Origin: Cryptomeria japonica
Lineage: Eukaryota > Streptophyta > Pinopsida > Cupressales > Cupressaceae
Length of the DNA stretch: 64,000 nt
Reading direction: 5' to 3'
Assembly: GCF_030272615.1 (NCBI RefSeq)
Contig: NC_081406.1
Span: forward strand, 218,126,997-218,190,996
Of the stretch, positions 24,155 through 36,345 are shown piece after piece. A program made the translations under genes and the position numbers. The notes under the pieces are model-generated. The model saw only the letters and a program-made list of their open reading frames with translations. It was not told the origin of the DNA and ran no database searches. The stretch's first letter is position 1; every line of letters begins with the position of its first letter.

Positions 24155-25518
24155 CTATCCAACACTCAAAAGATTATGCTTCAAACCTTCAACATACAAG
24201 AGATCATCAGTATTATGCTTACCATCAAAAGATATAAAACCTCTCCCATGGATCACACAGGCTTTGTCATCTCCAAATCTTACTATTCCACCATCATATC
24301 TTTCCATACTCACAAATTTGCTTTTATCGCTGGTCATATGATGTGAACAAACGCTGTTTATCATCCATTCATCTCTTTCCTCAACTTTAGCAACTAAATA
24401 TTTCTCCTCAACAGTATAGCTAGTGGAATCAACAAGTACAGGTCCATCTTCCTTAATGGCAAGAAATACAACTTCATCCCCTTCAAATTCATCATCTGTA
24501 ACACCTTCATCAACATCATAATACTAGTTCTTTTGATTTCTATACTTCCGATAGGTTTGTAAGGCTTGTCATACTTCTCATGCTTCTCATATCTATCATT
24601 CCTATCATGCTTATCAAAATTATCACGTCTATCATATTTAGCCATTCTCTCTGAGCATCTAGAAGCAAAATGTCCTATCTTATTGCAAGATAAACATTTC
24701 AAAGGCAATTTTCCATCATACTTGTTAGCTCCCTTAGGCAATCTCCGAGCAATCAATGCTTCAAGCTCATCCATCTCTCTTTCTTTCTCTTCCATCTCTC
24801 TTCTCTCTCTTTCATATCTGGATATTCTGTACTCATCAAGATCATACTTCTACTTTTCAGATACAGATGCTGATGCTCTAAATGTTGTCTTAGACTTTCC
24901 ATATGATTCTCCGAACTCACTCAGCTCAAAAGCAACAATTTTTCCAACTAGCATATCTCTTGTCATTGTAGTCACACTCCAAATCTCATCAATAACAACT
25001 ACCTTCTATTTATAAGAAGGAGGCAATGATCTCAACACCTTAGCAACAATTTCATCTTCAAAGGTTCCACCGACACATCTAATGCCTAGGACAAGGTCAT
25101 TCACCTTAGACATGAAAGAGTCTATGTTCTCATCTTCTTCCGTCTTCAACGTCTCATACTTTCCTTTCAAACTCTGCAACTTAACAACTTTCACTTGTTT
25201 ATCTCCTTCATATAGGGTCTCAAGTTTCTCCCAGATCTCATGTGCGGTCTGAAGTCCCATTACATTTGTCATCTCTGAATTAGTCAAGGCACTAAGCAAT
25301 GCTTCCTTCACTCTGATGTTACTTTCAACATCCTTAATCTCAACAACAGTAACCGGTCCATTATGAGGAACATAATAGAAATCCTTAGTAATCTTCCAAT
25401 GATCTTCTCCAAGACATCTCAAATGCACCTCCATCTGGTTCTTCCATATAGCATAGTTACTTCCATCAAATCTCAGACTGTCCTTCTTAAAGATAGTTTC
25501 CATCTCGGATCTCTTCAA
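24155..25518 (-). pseudogene. Copia 1 gag and protease
   Basis: Gag begins at about 25518-25503 with 'METIFKKDSLRFDGSNYAIW' (UBN2-type gag fold). The zinc knuckle is at about 24680 ('CLSCNKIGHFASRC', CX2CX4HX4C). Protease at 24155-24364 has 'MINSVCSHHMTSDKSKF', where active proteases have Asp-Ser-Gly, so the active site is lost. The leader with PBS lies at 25519-25559. Confidence 0.92.
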
Positions 25519-25545
25519 GCAGTTAAGCTTCTTCTGGAGGATCTA

Positions 25546-25557
25546 GCTCTGATACCA
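25546..25557 (-). promoter_or_regulatory. Primer-binding site of Copia 1 (initiator tRNA-Met)
   Basis: gctctgatacca on the plus strand, TGGTATCAGAGC on the element strand. It lies two bases from the 5' LTR, as is usual in plant Copia elements. Confidence 0.95.
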
Positions 25558-25559
25558 AT

Positions 25560-26821
25560 TGTTGGCAACAATAATGAAGGAAGACTGAGAGAGGGAGGGG
25601 GGGTGGGGTGAATCAGTCTTCACCGGATCAACAAACTTAATCACAAATACAGATTTGATAGACTACAATAATAACAAAGATGGGCAAATTGAGAGAACAA
25701 CACACAACACCAATATTTTGACTTGAAAAACCTGGTTAAGAGAAAAACACAGTGGGAACCTACCCACAGTAAGATGATACTCTATAGTAGTATGTGAACA
25801 TATTATAATGGGGAATGCACATACATTCAGGCACACTACCTAGAGCTCATTGCTCAAAAGATAATGACTTGGAAGGCTACAACCCTTAGGGAAGTCTCAC
25901 TGACTTACAACAAGATTCAGACTACAATTCGAAATGAATGAATTGAAAGAATAACATCTCCAAATGCTTGATTACAATTCCGATTAAGCACAATTGTCTG
26001 CTCAGCAACACCAATCTCTCCTCAATCACAACATTGAAAGATGAATCACTTGATAGCACATACACCACTCTATGATAATGTAGACACAACCTCTAACACC
26101 AAATTAAATGACAATATCACCTATATATGCAAATCATCAACCTTGATAACAAGGTCGGCTAAACCCTCAACTCACAAATACAAAATTACATCACACGATA
26201 TGAATATTGACCACCGAGCCAATATAATGATTTACATGACATAACATAGACCTAATCAAATTCCCACACGTACAACTCCACCGGAAATCACGCCAAGATC
26301 AATCACAACACGCTACACTTCCAGAAATACCGCATAACACAAAAATCATCATCGGTTCATGAAAACCTCCAAAAAATCACACAACGATCAATGTGGATCA
26401 TCAAAACAAATAGGACACGATTAGGAAACACCAGAAAGCATGTTAGAATCATCAGTAACAACTACACCAACACCACTTATCAAATCTTCATCAATCAACA
26501 TCTAAAAGCTCAAGGACACAACCAATCATCAACTGTCACGAAGAAAGATAACTTGCGGAGCACCAAATCATGATCCATTAGAAATAAAGATACAAAAGAC
26601 CATCACAAACAATATCCCAAAAAATCAGATCAAGATCTAATCACACAGGAATATTCTAGAGGAAATACTGAACTCTGCAAAGCAGTGATCAACAATACAA
26701 AACTGCAAACAAGATCATAAGATCTTCTCAATCTGCAAACACCAGAGCAAATCACAGGAATATGTTAACATCAATGACAACAACATATCTTAGCAAATTT
26801 TTTTTCCAACAATGTCCAACA
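25560..26821 (-). repeat. 5' LTR of Copia 1
   Basis: 1262 bp, TGTTGG...CCAACA. Next to the PBS (25546-25557), which sets it as the 5' LTR of a minus-strand element. A T-rich insertion (aaattttttttcc) near 26800 is not in the partner LTR. Confidence 0.95.
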
Positions 26822-29480
26822 CACCATATGACTCATTAGCACACCATATGACCCCTTAGGAGCATATGATGTCCTAAGGGGTCATATGGTGTCCTAAGGG
26901 GTCATATGGTGTTGTAACACATGTGTGGCCCAATTAGGAGCCCACATGACCCCTAACAACATCACGTGACCCCTTAGCACACCACATGACCCCTTAGGAG
27001 CATATGATGTCCTAAGGGGTCATATGGTGTCCTAATGAGTCATACAATATTGTAACACATGTGTGGCACCATTAGGACTCCACATGACCCCTAACAACAC
27101 CATATGACCCCTTAGCATTCCACATGACCCCTTATGACCATATGATGTCCTAAGGGGTCGTATAGTGTCCTAAGAGTATATATGGTGTTCTAACACATGT
27201 GTGGCACCATTAGGACCCCACAAGACCCCTAATGACATAATATGACCGCTTAGCACACCACATGACCCCTTAGGACCATATGATGCCCTAAGGGGTGGTA
27301 TGGTGTCCTAAGGGGTCATATGGTATTCTAACACATGTGTGGCCTCATTAGGACCCCACAAGACCCCTAAAGACACCATATGACCCCTTAGGACCATATG
27401 ATGTCCTAAGGGTTGTATCATGTCCTAAGGGGTCATATGGTATCCTAAGGGGTCATATGGTGTCATAAGGGGTCATACGGTGTCGTAACACATGTGTTGT
27501 CCTAGTAGGACCCCACATGACCCCTAACTACACCATATGACCCCTTAGCACACCACATGACCCCTTAGGACCATATGATGTCATAAGGGGTCCTATGGTG
27601 TCCTAAGGGGTCATATGATGTTATAACACATGTATAGTCCCATTAGGACCCCACATGACCCTTAACGACACCATATGACCCCTTAGCACACCATATGACC
27701 CCTTAGGAGCATATGATGTTTTAAGGGGTCATATGGTGTCCTAAGGGGTCATATGGTGTTCTAACACACACGTGGCCCCTTAGGACCCCACATGAACCTT
27801 AATGACACCATATGACCCCTTAGGACCCCACATGAGCCTTAATGACACCATATGACCCCTTAGGACCCCACATGAGCCTTAATGACACCATATGACCCCT
27901 TAGGACCATATGATGTTATAAGGGGTCATGTGGTGTCCTAAGGGGTCATATGGTGTTCTAAAACATATGTGGCTCCTTGTGACCCCACATGACCCCTAAC
28001 GATACCATATGGCCCCTTAGCAGACCATATGACCCCTTATGACCATATGATGTCTTGAGGGGTCGTATGGTGTCCTAAGGGGTCATATGGTGTCATAAAA
28101 CATGTGTTGTCCCATTAGGACCCACATGACCCATAACCACACCATATGACCCCTTAGCACACCACATGACCCCTTATGACCATATGATGTCCTAAGGGGT
28201 CCTATGGTGTCCTAAGGGGTCATACGGTGTTATAACACATATGTGTCCCCTTAGGACCCCACACGACCCCTAATGACACCATATGACCCCTTAGGACCAT
28301 ATGATGTCCTAAGGGGTCGTATGGTGTCCTAAGGGGTCATATGGTGTCGTAACACATGTGTTGTCCCATTAGGACCCCACATGACCCATAACCAAACCAA
28401 ATAACCCCTTAGCACACCACATGACCCCTTAAGACCATATGGTGTCCTAAGGGGTCATACGGTGTTCTAACACATGTATGGCCCCATTAGGACCCCACAT
28501 GACCCTTAATGACACTATATGAGCCCTTAGCACACCATATAACCCCTTAGGATCATATGATATGCTAAGGGGTCGTATGGTGTCATAAGGGGTCATATGG
28601 TGTTCTAACACATGTGTGCCCCCATTAGGACCCTACAAGACCCCTAAAGACACCATATGACCTCTTAGCACACCATATGATCCCTAACCATACCATATGA
28701 CCCCTTAGCACACCACATAACCCCTTAGGACCATACTATGTCCTAAGGGGTTCTATGGTGTCCTAATGGGTCATACGATGTTCTAACACGTGTGGGACCA
28801 TTAGGACCCCACATAACCCTTAACGACACCATATGACCCCTTAGCACACCATGTGACCCCTTAGGACCATATGATATTCTAAGGGGTCGTATGGTGTCCT
28901 AAGGGGTCATAAGGTGTCCTAAGGGGTCAAGATGAACCATTATTATAATATAAAAAGCAGTGCCAATACTACTTACAAAAAAAAGTTCAGATCACCCCCT
29001 AAGAGCGAGCATGAGGTTCAAGGATGAAAATAATAAACCAATATGCTTGCTCTGAACCATATGACCCCTTAGCACACCATACGATCCCTTAGGACCCCAC
29101 ATGACCCCTAACCACACCATATGACCCCTTAGCACACCACATGACCCCTTATGTCCTAAGGGTCTATATGGTGTCCTAAGGGGGAATGACGAACCATTAT
29201 TAATATAAAAATCCATGCTAATACTGCTTACAAAAATAAGTTTAGATCACCCCCTGAGAGTGAGCAAGAGGTTCAAGGATGAAAATAATAAACCAATATG
29301 CTCCCCTTGAACCATTTGACCCCTTAGAACACCATATGACCCCTTAGGACCATATGACCCCTTAGCATACCATATGACCTCTGAGGACCATATGAACCCT
29401 TAGCACACCATATGACCCCTTAGGACCATATGATCTCTTAGCATGCCATATGACCCCTTAGCACACCATATGACCATTCT
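26822..29480 (+). repeat. Hairpin-forming minisatellite (period about 130-150 bp)
   Basis: Each unit has caccatatgaccccttag-type words followed by their reverse complement, ctaaggggtcatatggtg. A core such as accatatgaccccttagga / catatgat / gtcctaaggggtcatatggt is almost a perfect palindrome with a stem of about 20 bp. The spacer word taacacatgtgtgg marks unit boundaries (about 26917, 27054, 27194, 27331, 27488, 27618 ... 28787). Two related 120-bp noncoding segments interrupt the array at 28935-29055 and 29193-29312 (ggttcaaggatgaaaataat). At the right end only forward words occur. Confidence 0.95.
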
Positions 29481-29495
29481 TTCTCTCTCCCTCCC

Positions 29496-29499
<4 letters not shown>

Positions 29500-29552
<53 letters not shown>
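29500..29552 (+). repeat. (TC)n microsatellite
   Basis: About 52 bp of uninterrupted TC, following the hairpin minisatellite. Confidence 0.97.
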
Positions 29553-29556
<4 letters not shown>

Positions 29557-29969
29557 TCTCTATCTCCCTCATGGGGGCTTCACTGGCTAGGCAATATTAT
29601 ATCAAGTGTGTTTTATATTGGGGGTTTAAATATCCCAAAAATGAGGGTACAATTTATTTCCTATCAGTGAAAATAGGGGGGCTTTTAGTTCAAGCTATGA
29701 AAAATGCAATATATGGTGAAAATAGAGGGTTTTAATTCAGAGTGTGTATTGGGAAGGGTTGACAAAAAAGGAGTTTAGGGTAATATTTTTTGAAATAGGG
29801 GGATTCTTTAGTATGCCATGAACAAACGTGATATAACCCAGGTTCACTAAGTGAATCCCCCGTGATATCCCTCCCTTTCCCATCCCATCCCCTCCCTCAC
29901 CCCCTCTCTCTCTCCCTCTCTTCCCCCTCTCTCTCTCCCCCACCATTCCCCCTCTCTCTCCCTCCATTT

Positions 29970-29971
<2 letters not shown>
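29553..29971. other. Spacer between microsatellites
   Basis: Noncoding sequence with three G-run words (ataggggg) and pyrimidine-rich ends. No gene seen. Confidence 0.4.
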
Positions 29972-30055
<84 letters not shown>

Positions 30056-30146
30056 CCCCTTCTCTCCCTTATTCCCCCCCCCACTCTCTCTCTCCCTCCC
30101 TCCCCACTCTTTCTTTCTCCCTCCCCCTCTATCTCCCTTCCTTTCC

Positions 30147-30222
<76 letters not shown>
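29972..30222 (+). repeat. Two long (CT)n tracts with a C/T-rich spacer
   Basis: (CT)n at 29972-30052 and 30150-30222. They are separated by an impure pyrimidine tract. Long open frames across this region are artefacts of the repeat. Confidence 0.97.
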
Positions 30223-30224
<2 letters not shown>

Positions 30225-30256
30225 TCCTTTTCCTTCACCCTTTATTTACTATAAGT

Positions 30257-30381
30257 AACGCGTATGGGTTTTTAACATAAGAATCATGTACAGGTTATGG
30301 GAACTATGAACATTGGTTTGTTGGGGTATTTTTAGGGACTAAAACATGAACGAGTTAACTAAAAGTAACCCATACACGTTT
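30257..30381. promoter_or_regulatory. Cluster of subterminal motifs upstream of transposase-like gene B
   Basis: Variants of CGTGWACRGGTTA: cgcgtatgggttttt (30259), catgtacaggttatgg (30285), catgaacgagtt (30345) and, inverted, cccatacacgttt (30369). Similar words occur near the right end (40749, 40857, 41421, 41471, 41501). Repeated sites near both ends of a DNA transposon are often transposase-binding sites. That role is inferred here. Confidence 0.45.
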
Positions 30382-30686
30382 CTTTTACATAATTTTATTT
30401 GGTCAATGAACTGAATGGCCACAAAAGAACTTTTGGAACTTGTTGAAGGCCCCACTGCAATTGATTCTATGACAATTTTATGTCAAAGTAAGTGAACATT
30501 TTGTTTTGTATGAGTTCAAATGATTGAATTGCTGTTCTAATTAGTTTGTTCAATGTTATTTTAATTGTTTAATAGTTTTGATTATTAAAAATAATGATAA
30601 TATTGATTTTTATGGTGATTTGATTGAATAAGTTTTCGTAACATATATGTGCAAAATGATTCTATTTAGGACAATAGTTATTAACG

Positions 30687-33600
30687 ATGGGAAAGAACAA
30701 GTGAGGAACATCTGAACAACGAGAGGCTAAAAAGGAAAGACAAAGGCAATGTATGCAGAGATTATGTGAAATAAGAACAATGGGACAAGAAGGTATGTCA
30801 TCTACAACATCTCAATTAGATGTAGAAAATTAACCTAATGCAATTGAAGAACAAATCATAATCAATAATCAAATAAATGATGAACATGCACCAACAACAT
30901 TTGATTTAGTGAATGCACCTAATGCGATTGAAGAAGAGACCACGATCAATAATGAATCAAACGATGCACATGCACTAATTCAATTTGATTTACCAAATGA
31001 ACCTAATGCAATTGAATAAGAGAACACAATGAATAATCAATCAAATGATGAACATAGACAAGCTCAATTTGATGCGATGAATGTACCTAATGCACATAAT
31101 GCACCAATGTTAACACCTCCTAGAATTATTCGTAGGAAACCAAAGTATCTAATTGACATCGATGATAATATTTTGAAGCCAATTCTTGATAAATTACATG
31201 AATGAACTTGTAGAAGAATGGTTAAAAGAATATGGGAACACTATTTTGAAAGCTTAAATCAAACTGCAAGATGCCAATTAATTGTTAAAATGATTAGAAA
31301 TATAAAATTTAGAGAGAGACTGAAAATTCTTGGCTTAAGATCATCTGAAAATAATACTAAAAGAACTATTTTGAGAAATCTATTTGATGCATATCAAGCA
31401 ATTGGTACAAAATCATGTCCTCAAGATTCTAAGGTTACTCGAGGTGTTATCACAACAATCACAATGGGCAATAAAATAAAAAAAGATCATTTAATAAGAA
31501 AAATAAGTAAGTCATTAAATATAAGTAGAACAACATTACATAAAACATTAGAGAGGAGGGAGAAAATAGAGGATCCTAACAATAATTCTCTTTCGGCATT
31601 CTCAGGTAGACTCCACACAAAGACAAGGTTGTTGTTGATGCACTAAGAATATTAATTGAAAATTTTTGTCATGACAACACAAGGGTTTTGCCCAACCACA
31701 AAGATGTTGTTAGAAGGGGAATTGGATCAATAAATCATGAGTGACATGTCAAACACTATTTGGATATGACTCAAATAAAATTATATGAAAGATTCCTTCA
31801 AATGTTTCCTCAAATAAGAATTAGTCAAAGATTTTTTGAAATGGAAAAACCTTTTTATGTTAAGGTTAATCATGTACACACCACGTGTTGTTGTAGGATG
31901 TATATTGAATTTTTCTTGCACTATGATATTTATCATCATATATGTTGTACTTTGCACATGATGTTTTGTAGGAATGCAGTATACAAGCACCTCCTAAGTC
32001 ACCAAGAGAATTTATTTCAAGTGTGCTATGTAAAAGAGATGATGGTTGCATTTATTATAAGATGGTGTTTGAAAGGTTCTTGTGCTACATGTGGTGGTTT
32101 GCAACATTTACCAAGATGTGTACATTTGGAGAGCACACATGAAATTGGTAAGAAACTAGTTACTTTTGGAAAATACAAGACAATCACATATGGGGTTAAA
32201 GATGGAAATTAATTGAAGAGATGTGAGTTAGTGAAAAATGATATATGTGTAGCTGAATTTATGAAAATGCTTCAAGAGAAACTAGTTTATGACTACATAA
32301 TGCATACACATAGAGCTCGGTGGTTAGATGAGAAATTCAAGTTATGTAATGAAACATTTCCTCTTGGTACCATTGTCTCTATCGTTGATTTTTCTGAGAA
32401 TTATACAATACAACCTTAAAAAATGAAGTGCAATCTATGTATTTCCATTCTATATAAGTTACTATTTTTGTACACATAGCATTCATGCATGCAGATCATA
32501 ACACAGAGGAGGATAGAAATGTTTTAAGAGAGTATCACTTCTACATAAGTGATGATCATACTCATTCATCATAGTTTGTGCAAGGGTTCTTTAAAGTTTT
32601 AATTTAAGGGAAAGAAACATAAGATACAACCAACACATAATATGGTCAGATAATTGCACCTCACAATTTAAGAATGCAAGGATGTTTTATTGGTTGAATA
32701 AGATCCATGTGAAAAGTGGTGTACAACATTTTTGTAATTTCACTAAGGCTAGACATGGAAGGGGAGAACCCGATGGCACATGAACATTCATAAAAAGAGC
32801 CCTAGCTAGAGAAGAATTGAACTACGAAGGTGGTGCTGAGTTGATAGATGCAACAATAATTGTGCGATGGTGTAACTCTACAATGGGACCAAGTAATGTA
32901 GGTACGTCTATGGTTCATAGATATTTTTGGTTGATCAATGAATTTAACATTGAAAACTATCAAGATTGTTGTACAATTGTAGGATTGAGTGACATGCACT
33001 CATTTAGAAGTTCAAATGCAAGTTCACTAGTAATTTATACTAGACAGATTGCATGTTTTTGCTCTTCATGTATGAATTTTTGTGGGAAGAATGTGAATCA
33101 CAAGAGTGTGTTGACAAATGGTCTTGTAGACCATTGGTTCCCATTGATACATATCAGGTTCCCAAAGTACTACAATTGAGCTAGATGGAAGCATCAGTGG
33201 ATTTTGACCATGTATTAGACCTAGTGGAACCAGGTGATTTTTTTGGTTAATGTTTTTGCAAGAATTTTTTTGGCTCATTTTGTTAAATCTCACATTATTT
33301 TTGGTATTAATTATCATTATATAAAATGCAGGTCATGTGTACGCAGTTGTTGTAGAAGAGAACAATGAAGAAGGAACAAATTACTTTTTGTGTCATTGTA
33401 TTGAGACTAAAAGAAAATTGACAACCACAATCATTGACAGAGAGGGTATTGCGTACCCAATAGGGTTTGTTGTTGTGACAAGGACATGGCTTAGAAGATA
33501 GCCTATCAAGAATTCATATGTTTGGTTATTCGAGGAATTTGAAACACACAAACATATTCTTCATTTCTCCAACCTTGTTATTACAACAAATATTCAATTG

Positions 33601-33716
33601 ACTAAGTATCGTGGTAGACCTCATAACAAGAATTTATGGAAAGTTCATGAATCTGACCACGAGGCAATACTTGAAACAATAAGAGTTAGGGCCCATCCAA
33701 TAGGCTCTCTTGATTG
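30687..33716 (+). pseudogene. DDE-transposase-like gene, copy B (degenerate)
   Basis: The start ATG at 30687 is placed by alignment with copy A (MGKNK, then 'EQREAKKERQRQ'). The spacer has three 'PNAIEE'-type repeats instead of 'VEGTPSL'. Conserved parts follow: 'RKPKYLIDIDDNILKP' (31138), 'RMVKRIWEHYFESLNQTARC' (31216), a likely helix-turn-helix 'KSLNISRTTLHKTLERR' (31510), 'CATCGG' (32090), 'VSIVDFSENYTIQP' (32370), 'WSDNCTSQFKNARMFYWL' (32643), 'NFTKARHGRGEPDG' (32736), 'CFCSSC' (33056) and 'GHVYAVVVEENNEEG' (33331). An intron at 33234-33331 matches copy A in place and phase. Asp to Asp is 89 residues by copy A and the second Asp to Glu is 39. Stops at about 30829, 31018 and 31205, and frameshifts near 31615 and 32420-32640, make it inactive. 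Confidence 0.82.
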
Positions 33717-34189
33717 ATTTGAGGTCATTTACAAGTTTTCAATGTGTTGGAGCATTACAATGATTCTATGGTTCAGAGTAGAATGATTTTGAGAATTTTG
33801 TATATATTGTTGGCGAATTGTTCTATATTCATTTTTTGTATATATAAATGCCCATGACCTAATTTGTGCATATTTAGAGGCAAAATTTAATATATTTAAA
33901 TGGTAATGACATGATTTGTGAATATTTAGATTCCAAATTTTGTATATTTAAATGGCCATAAGCTGAATTGTGCACATTTAAATGCCAAATTATATAGAAA
34001 TGGCCATGAGCTGATTTGTAAATAATTTTTTTGTACATTTAAATAGCCATGAGCTGATCTATTAATATTTAGAGGCAAATTTTTGTATTGTTTGATTGTA
34101 AATGCATAAATGGAATTTTGTGATGCATTTTGTATTTATGATTATACTTGAAATTTTGTATGACTATTCATGAGTACATCACCTAATTT
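33717..34189. other. Spacer between transposase-like gene B and array B
   Basis: AT-rich, with four or five loose repeats of 'aaatggccatgagctgattt' (about 33845-34050). No gene seen. Confidence 0.45.
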
Positions 34190-36345
34190 TGTTTTCACAC
34201 CAACTAAAAAATGCTACCCTATGAAAATGGCTCCGAGTATTCAAAATCCAAGATAGGTCATTGTATATGGGTGTGACATGAACCTATAGCTTCAAATAGA
34301 TCATTCGCATGCATCCTAGATTCCAAGAAATAGTTTGTTAAAGTTTGACAATTTTTTGGACTTAGGACACTTGAGGGATGACATCAGTAGGGTATGGCTC
34401 TGGATGTTTCGACGAGTTGGGAGGCACAAAAGGAGAATGCCTACAATAAATGTGCCCACCTGGATGCGCTCATGTTGGTAGTTTGTGCCCACGAAAAATA
34501 GAATGAAAGTTATCCTATCTTGCAACCTTGTATTGTATGCATTTGATGACTTTTGCACAAACTAAAAAAATGCTACCCTATGAAAATGGCGCCGAGTCTT
34601 CAAAATACGAGATAGGTCATTGTAGATGGATGTGACATAAAGATATAGCTTCAAACAGATCATTCTTATGCATCCTAGATTCTGAGAAACAATCCATCAA
34701 AGTTTGACAATATTTTGGCTTAGGGCACTTGAGGGATGGCACCGGTAGGGTATGGCTTTGGACTTTTTGGCAAATTGGGAGGCACAAAAGGAGCATTCCT
34801 ACCATAAACCTGCCCACATGGATGCACTCATGCTAGTAGTTTGTCCCCATGATGAATGAAATGAAAGTTAGCCTATCTTGCAACCTTGCATTGCATGCAT
34901 TTGGCAGTTTTCATACCAACTAAAAAATTGCTACCCTGCGAAAATGGCTCCAAGTCTTCAAAATATGAGATAGGCCATTATTTATGGGCATGACATGAAC
35001 CTATATATTCAAAAAAATCATTTATATGCATCCTGGATTTCGAGAAATAATCCGTCAAAGTTTGATAATTTTTTGGACTTAGGGCACTTGAGGGATAGAG
35101 CTAGTAGGGTATGGTTTTGGATGTTCCGACGAGTTAGGAGGCACAATAAGAGCATGGCTCCTATAAAAATGCCCACCCAGATATGCTCGTGCTAGTAGTT
35201 CATGCCCATGATGAATGAAATGAAAGTTAGCCTATCTTGCAACCTTGTATTGCATGCATTTGATGATTTTCGCACCAACTGAAAAAATGCTACCTTGTGA
35301 AAATGGCTCCGAGTCTTCAAAATCCGAGATAAGTCATTGTAGATGGGTGTGACATGAAAATATATCTTCAAAGAGATCATTTGTATGCATCCTGGATTCT
35401 GAGAAAAGAATCATCAAAGTTTGATAATTTTTTGGGCTTAGGGCACTTGAGGGATGGCGCCGGTAGGGTATGGCTCTGGACGTTTCGATGAGTTGGGAGA
35501 CACAATAGGAGAATTCCTACTATAAACCTACCCACCTAGATTCTCTTGTGTTGGCAGTTCATGCCCATGATGACCGGAATGAAAGTTAGCGTATGTTGCA
35601 ACCTTGTATTGCATGCATCTGACAATTTTCACACCAACTGAAAAAATGCTACCTTGTGAAATGGCTCCGAGTCTTCAAAATATGAGATAGGTCATTGTAG
35701 ATGGGCGTGAAATGAACCTATAGCTTCAATATATCATTTGTATGCATCCTAGGTTTCAAGAAACAATATGCCAAAGTTTGATAATTTTTGGACTTAGGGC
35801 ACTTAAGAGATGGTGCCGGTAGGGTATGGCTCTGGATGTTCCGATGAGTTGGGAGGCACAACATGAGAATGCCTACCATAAACCTTCCCATCCATACATG
35901 CTCCTTCTATTAGTTCATTCCCATGACAAACAAAATGAAAGTTAGCCTATCTTGCAACCTTGCATTGCATGCATCTGATGGTTTTTGCACCAACTGAAAA
36001 AATGCTACCTTGTGAAAATGGCTTTGAGTCTTCAAAATCCAAGGTCATTGTAGATGGGCCTCACATGAACCTATAGATTCAAAAAATCATTCGTATGAAT
36101 CCTATATTCCGAGAAACAATCCGTCAAAGTTTGACAATTTTTTGGACTAAGGGCACTTGAGGGATGGTGCCGGTAGGGTATGGCTCTAGACATTTTGGTG
36201 AGTTAGGAGACACAATAGGAGCATTCCTACCATAATATTTACCACTCAGGTGTGCTCGTACTGGTAGTTCATGCCAACAATAAACAAAATAAAAGTTAGC
36301 CTATCTTGCAACCTTGCATTACATGCATCTGAAAGTATTCACACA
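34190..36345 (-). repeat. Satellite-like array B: about 6 units of 357-363 bp, inverted relative to array A
   Basis: The word gaaaatggctccgag recurs at about 34222, 34581, 34937, 35299, 35657 and 36014. The reverse complement aligns with array A: gactcggagccatttt corresponds to gactcggatccagttg, and taggaatgctcc and ctaagtccaaaaaattgtca have counterparts in the same order. Minus-strand frames (34316-34558, 34617-34817, 35192-35380) resemble the array A peptide in the same frame (for example 'PTRRNIQSHTLLMSSLKCPK'). It lies between the same two genes as array A, but in the opposite orientation. Confidence 0.9.

Larger units (their letters stand above)
19786..26821 (-). mobile_element. Copia LTR retrotransposon 1 (7036 bp), TSD CACCA
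   Basis: Complete but decayed Ty1/copia element on the minus strand. LTRs at 19786-21029 (3') and 25560-26821 (5') begin TGTTGG and end CCAACA. The 5-bp duplications cacca lie at 19781-19785 and 26822-26826. PBS gctctgatacca (25546-25557) is complementary to the 3' end of initiator tRNA-Met. The polypurine tract is read from atctccccctttgg at 21030. Domain order gag, protease, integrase, RT, RNase H shows Copia. By eye the LTRs differ at about one base in ten, so the insertion is old. It lies inside the hairpin minisatellite of copy B. Confidence 0.97.

Noticed and set aside
24566-25015. 149-codon plus-strand frame opposite Copia 1 gag
   Set aside because: Antisense shadow of the gag zinc-knuckle and linker region (Ser/Leu-rich from Lys/Glu codons).
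29862-30254. Long Ser/Leu-rich and Arg/Glu-rich frames on both strands
   Set aside because: They are translations of (CT)n tracts; any frame without stops in such a repeat is an artefact.
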